This document shows, piece after piece, positions 20,064 to 24,386 of a stretch of DNA of 24,386 bases. Every line of letters begins with the position of its first letter. Within the stretch, counting starts at the first letter, position 1. Origin of the DNA: Symsagittifera roscoffensis (lineage: Eukaryota > Xenacoelomorpha > Acoela > Convolutidae); assembly GCF_963678635.1 (NCBI RefSeq), contig NW_026970978.1, positions 1-24,386 on the forward strand. Direction: 5' to 3'. A model generated the notes under the pieces. The model was not told the origin of the DNA and did not search any database. It worked only from the letters and a program-made list of their open reading frames with translations. A program made the translations under genes and the position numbers.

Positions 20064-20468
20064 ACATGTACGAACTCCGCTGTTTCTCTAAGAGGAAAAT
20101 CAAAGTTTTGGAAGCTTTAATTTCTTGAACACTTTTCTGATTGTCCACAATATCTAGATCAACAAACCGAGCTTCGACTCTTTCATCTTCTCCCTAAGCT
20201 CGATTTAACTGGAGTGTAGACTTCTTGATTGCCATTTAAAGTCACTGTGTGCAGTTTTTTGTCTCAAGGCCATCTTAGAATTTACAACCTAGCAAGGCTC
20301 AGAAATTAAAGATAGTTTTCGTTTGAGGTTGTTTTTTGAATCGAGGTGGTTACCAACAATGTTGCACCCAGAACTTGAAATTATTTGTTTGACTGGTTGG
20401 TAAACTCGATCATCAAAGGTAAGTAGTAACGTAAGATTTCGCCTCACAGTCGCGATTTCGTTTGAACC

Positions 20469-20723
20469 TTAATCGAAGCATGAATTGATTGAAGCATGGA
20501 TAAAGCTTACATATGTTGACGTTACGTCTTCTCGTTGTTCATACAGGTATGTTCCATGGAGTTTGAAATTTTGATCAGCGCGATGATGACCACCGCAGCA
20601 TGGACAGTTTTCACTATGCGGCAGCGTTTGGGCGCTACGTCTGTACTCTGTAATGTCTCTTGATTTTTTCGTGTTTAACTGAGTTTTGAAGTTGGTTTTA
20701 TCACTTTTATGAAGAATTTTCAA
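20469..20723 (-). pseudogene. BEL/Pao Gag zinc-knuckle remnant
   Basis: 84 codons on the minus strand, upstream of the protease fragment. It contains CPCCGGHHRADQNF, which resembles the CxxC...H zinc knuckle found between Gag and protease in BEL/Pao elements, with the last Cys lost. Order and orientation agree with the two downstream fragments. Homology further upstream (to about 20880) is possible but unproven. Confidence 0.45.
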
Positions 20724-21390
20724 GCTTTGTTATCGGATTCCGTAAGTTTTGTTCAATACTTTGCTGACGAAACCCGCATGTGGTTTGGCCATGACAGATT
20801 TTATAGACCATGACAGATTTTCGCGGATTCCTTGAACAGCTAGTTTTAACACTGCTGCAAGTTTTGAAATATTTAAACGTGGTTCAAGTTTCAAGTAAGA
20901 ACAAAACTGCTTTCAATCATCTAATTTTAAGCAGACGGAGGAACAAGCAGGTAAACACTGGATTTAAATCAGTTCGTTAATGGTTTCAATTATACGACAA
21001 CATTGCTCCAGAAACAAAAATAACCACCTATATTATTCAGTAATTTCTGTACACCTGTAAATTCCGATATCGGTAAAGTCCTTTAGTATTCTTGACTCTG
21101 CCTTACGAGGCCGAACTGTGCACTGGATAAGCGCACAATTTTGCGTCTGTATGTTCCTGGATTCCAGAGACAGTCTTTAAACATGTTAATATGTTCCCGC
21201 ATTGGCAAAACTAAGATTACAACCGATTATAATCGATTGTTATACAAATTTTTTACTAGTTATAAAATCGATTGTATGTAACCCAACGATTAGACTCTAA
21301 AATGGATAATATAGAGATTTTATACAGTTCAGAAAAATCGAGTGTATAGTCTAGTAAGTATCTTTTTTTTGCGGTTTCCCGGTTTGACCA
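20724..21390. other. No gene seen
   Basis: Intergenic. It includes a local duplication of accatgacagatttt (20789-20821) and, at 21222-21275, AT-rich sequence with cgattataatcg and tataaaatcgatt. The last motif also recurs at about 22298. Confidence 0.5.
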
Positions 21391-21393
21391 ATA

Positions 21394-22230
21394 ATGATAA
21401 TCATACAATTTTCATATATGGAAAAATGCTACTCATGCACTTTTCATGCAATTCCATAAGAAAAGAAATTTGCATGAAAGGTCTATGATTAGTGAGTACT
21501 CATATATGGAAAATGTATGACTAGCATTTTCCCATAATTAAAAAAATGATTTTTTTTTTGAAAACTCAGTTTCTCCGAACACAAGTGACAAAAATCTTGG
21601 TTTACTCAAAACTAGAGTCACCAAAGGTTTATCGTCTCGCATTTACAATGCGTTCGAAAGAATCTCAAATGTAAAAGAGTTTTCTTATACAAACGATATA
21701 CTGAAGGCATCAAACTTTTAAAATTGATTATTTTTAACGTTTGAATTTAAATTATCAGACATTGATCAAGACTTACATAAACATGCAATGCAAAGAAAGG
21801 GCAAAAGGAGTTGTTTGAAAAAAATTATCCGGAGAAACGGGAAAAAATCCAATTTTTGTGAATCCAGGATTAAGTTATGCAAACAAAAATTTAAGTTTTG
21901 CATGCAGAAGTTTTCTTTCGGAAAATTTTTGTTTGAGTACAAAATGCCAAACTCGGTTTGCGATTGAACATTACAAAAAAATTGTGGAGCAATTTAAAAA
22001 ACGACTTTGTTGTCGCTATCAAAAAATTGCTAGTCATACAATTTCTATATCCAACAGAAATTGTATGATTATCATTTTATTTTTGACAAAAAAAATTTTC
22101 TCTTATATTTAGTACGATACACCGAGTTTTATACCGAAACAGGAAAATAGTTCTTTAAATTCGATGACAGCAGTGTAACAAAAATTTTGAATTTTGTATG
22201 ATTAGTATTCTTTCATAGATTCAGTTTATG
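21394..22230. repeat. Inverted-repeat-rich segment with catacaattt motifs
   Basis: aatgataatcatacaattt at about 21396-21414 is exactly complementary to aaattgtatgattatcatt at about 22059-22077. Within it, 21413-21515 forms an imperfect foldback (cttttcatgcaa against ttgcatgaaagg, catatatg at both ends). 22034-22045 and 22057-22068 form a 12-bp perfect hairpin. Further copies of the motif lie near 22190 and 22222. This resembles a small DNA transposon with subterminal repeats, boundaries uncertain. The 84-codon plus ORF at 21858-22112 has no recognisable homology. Confidence 0.4.
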
Positions 22231-22320
22231 GAATTGTATGTTTAGCAGGTTTGGTCAATGGAGGTCAAATCGGTATAAAATCTGTATAGAATCTGTATAA
22301 AATCGATTATAAAAACTAAT

Positions 22321-22363
22321 CTGACGTTTGTGCTTCTGACGTTTGTGCTTCTGACGTTTGTGC
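22321..22363. repeat. 15-bp tandem repeat, 2.9 copies
   Basis: ctgacgtttgtgctt occurs twice and is followed by ctgacgtttgtgc, all exact. Confidence 0.9.
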
Positions 22364-23980
22364 AACACATCAAGGAAGGAAGCTTGCTTATCACCTTGCT
22401 CGTTTCATTATCGGGTGATGACATTTTTGTTCCGGTCACTGAAAATGGGGAGGAACTTTGTATTCGGGTGTGTTTTAATTTTTTTTTGTTTTTCACAAAA
22501 AAAGGTACTGCAAATAATCATCGGACTAGGTTGAGTGATATGTCGTATTAGAGCCCTTGCAGTCGAGATTCGAACAACATTTAAAAAAATTTTGATGTTT
22601 TTTCAGTTTCGAGAAAAACGGGTTTGAAACTTTTAATTCAAGCAAACAGTCTTATTTTAATTGCTTAAAAGCTTACAATAGCTCAACTTATATCGTAGAA
22701 AAACAATTTTACTTGAGTCACGTCAATTTACTCTGAATAATTTTGTGCCTTTTAAGAATCAAAATTTTCAAAAATTCAAAAAAAAACTGTAAAATCTAAA
22801 AAAAAAAATCTTTTTTGTTGTTTTTTTTCCGTTTTCAACTAATTTTTTTGCAAAAATGTTAAAATTTTACTGAAAATGTCATAAGCAACTAATCTCCAGT
22901 TTTTTCAAGCTCCTTTTACCACGCCAAAAAAAACAATAATTTGAAAAATCTGTGAAAACTGTGTTGTATTTTGTTAAGACTATGGTCGGAACATTCTGTG
23001 CTACTCGCACAGTAACCGACTATCCTGTTTGTTTTCCTAAATGTTTTCTCATCATGTTGGTTGCACAAAAATGTTGTGTTAGTTTCCTAAGTTCGAGAGA
23101 GCAAGCGACTGACTATTTGCTTATTGACAAGAACTCTAGCCTGCTCCGAAATATTTCGTAGTCAAATAAATAAATTTGAAACGATTTGGCAATCCCGATT
23201 TAGAAATAAATTAGATCTCGATTTTAATTTCAGAGAATTACTGCTGCTTAAACATCCAGTTTTGCGTGACTTATGTCCAGACCATCACGACTGATCTCCT
23301 CTTTTGTAAATAATTTCCAGACTGAAGCGACCGAAAAAAAAACATTTCTCACGCTTTTTACTCGACTTTAAAGCCTTGTTCAGACTATAAAGTCTGAGTC
23401 GCGGAATGATATTAAAATTAAAAAAGAATCCGACGCTAGTTGAAATGTAAGCCACCAACCTGCATGGATTCAATGCCAATTTCATTGAAAATTATTTCAA
23501 TCAAGCTTTTCTCTATTGACAGCAACTGATCACATTTTTTGCTATAATGACCCAACAAATTCGACAGCAGAGAACTTAAATGAAGTTTGTTTAAGAAAAA
23601 TCAGGTAAAGATACACGAACTTATGCCTATGTTCAACTAACACTTTCAAAACTCGCGTATTTGCATAAATTGGCTCTGAAACTTTCTTGAATGCCACTGT
23701 GAAAATGTGGCTTTTAATATGTTTCAGTTCTTGAAATATAAAACTTTTTAAAATCTTTAACAATGTTGAAAAATTTCAATTTAACTTACCTGTTGTGTGT
23801 AATTTTTTTTCTAGAACCCAATTTTTTTTGAGTAAAATCCTATATTGATAGATTTTATTTGACCATGAAAAACTCTGATGTAGAAAAACTAATTGAAAAT
23901 CAGCTTAGCCAAATCAATTTTTCAAATGTTTTAGAACTCAAGCGGATACTTTGTAGAAAGGTTCTGCTGTAGAAAAAATA
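22364..23980. other. No supported gene
   Basis: AT-rich intergenic sequence with many A and T runs. Short ORFs on both strands (for example 22330-22551 plus, 23542-23763 minus) lack recognisable motifs. A host exon cannot be excluded but is not supported. Confidence 0.45.
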
Positions 23981-23997
23981 CATGTTTTTGGTTCCGT

Positions 23998-24050
23998 AAT
24001 CGTCTTCCTGGTTATAGTCGTAATAATCATAGTAATCATAGCCGTAGCTA
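23998..24050. repeat. Imperfect trinucleotide-type repeat (ATAGTCGTAATAATC)
   Basis: Repeated ata/gta/atc triplets. On the minus strand one frame encodes a Tyr/Asp-rich run (YGYDYYDYYDYNQEDDYG) directly after a splice-acceptor-like ttactgttttag. On the plus strand it encodes a Val/Ile-rich hydrophobic run. Both may be by-products of the repeat. Confidence 0.5.
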
Positions 24051-24386
24051 CAATTAGAACACCCAGATGCAGATCTAAAACAGTAAGTTGTGAGCAGAGG
24101 TTAAAAATATCAAAATTTACAAAATAGTTTAATGTAGAAAGAATAAATAAAAGAAAATTTCGTAGTTGAATCATAAAAAGTCTTTTTTTTCGTTCTGAGT
24201 TCCACAGAATGTTAAAAATAAATTATTTTCCAGAACATTCATCGAACTTTCAGTTTTGATTAATTTTTTGTAAAAATTGGATAATGAGCCATGATTGCTT
24301 GTACAGTGCTGATTTAAATTAACAGGACAAAACGCGTTAAACTTGAAATTTAAAACGCGTTTTTCTCAAATTGGGTTGAGTTTAGG

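Noticed and set aside
22330-22551. Plus-strand ORF as a host exon
   Set aside because: Part of it is a 15-bp tandem repeat, the opposite strand is equally open, and no motif or convincing splice pair was found.
1-24386. CRISPR array, bacterial operon or phage genes
   Set aside because: No regularly spaced repeats with unique spacers, no Shine-Dalgarno-led gene series, and the composition and retroelement content are eukaryotic.

Overview
The window looks like an AT-rich invertebrate (probably arthropod) genomic segment. It shows no bacterial gene organisation, no operons and no intact long host gene. About two thirds of it is one large, dead, env-bearing LTR retroelement (endogenous-retrovirus-like) on the minus strand, inserted into non-coding DNA that also carries older transposon relics. 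The organism cannot be fixed from the sequence. The Env-like reading frames resemble env ORFs of arthropod retroelements, which is an impression and not a database result.

Layout: 1-728 is left host flank with a 238-bp foldback element. 729-1980 is a tandem duplicate of the element's left edge (host flank, LTR, 3' internal region). The element itself runs from 2059 to 18337: 3' LTR at 2059-2437, 5' LTR at 17960-18337, TG...CA termini, a 4-bp CAAT target duplication on both sides, and a tRNA-type primer-binding site two bases inside the 5' LTR. On the minus strand, 5' to 3', the order is: 5' LTR; PBS; a degraded Gag-like region (17957-14568); a 3' portion of env fused to it (14567-13116); accessory ORF 'X' copy 2 (13119-11592); a non-coding block 'Y' (11455-10391); an unassigned coding fragment (10390-9963); a longer broken env (9821-6922); ORF X copy 1 (6925-5163); a truncated X copy (5028-3953); block Y again (3824-2438); 3' LTR. 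No reverse transcriptase, RNase H or integrase motif was found inside it. It therefore reads as a composite of two defective proviral genomes, later reshaped by local duplication and gene conversion.

The most interesting content is ORF X. It is a gene-length, unrecognised reading frame between env and the 3' LTR, present three times. In both copies that retain the junction, its ATG overlaps the env stop codon as ATGA, which suggests stop-start coupling. It has a low-complexity Ser/Thr/Pro-rich N-terminus, a short basic patch and a conserved C-terminal part. The position recalls accessory or regulatory genes of complex retroviruses, but the function is unknown. Second, a 1052-bp env tract is 99.9% identical between the two copies while sequence on one side is only roughly 85-90% identical, pointing to recent gene conversion.

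18338-24386 is right host flank: a GC-rich imperfect hairpin, a degraded BEL/Pao-type retrotransposon pol (about 19.0-20.7 kb, minus strand), an inverted-repeat-rich segment (21.4-22.2 kb), small tandem repeats, and no confidently supported host gene.
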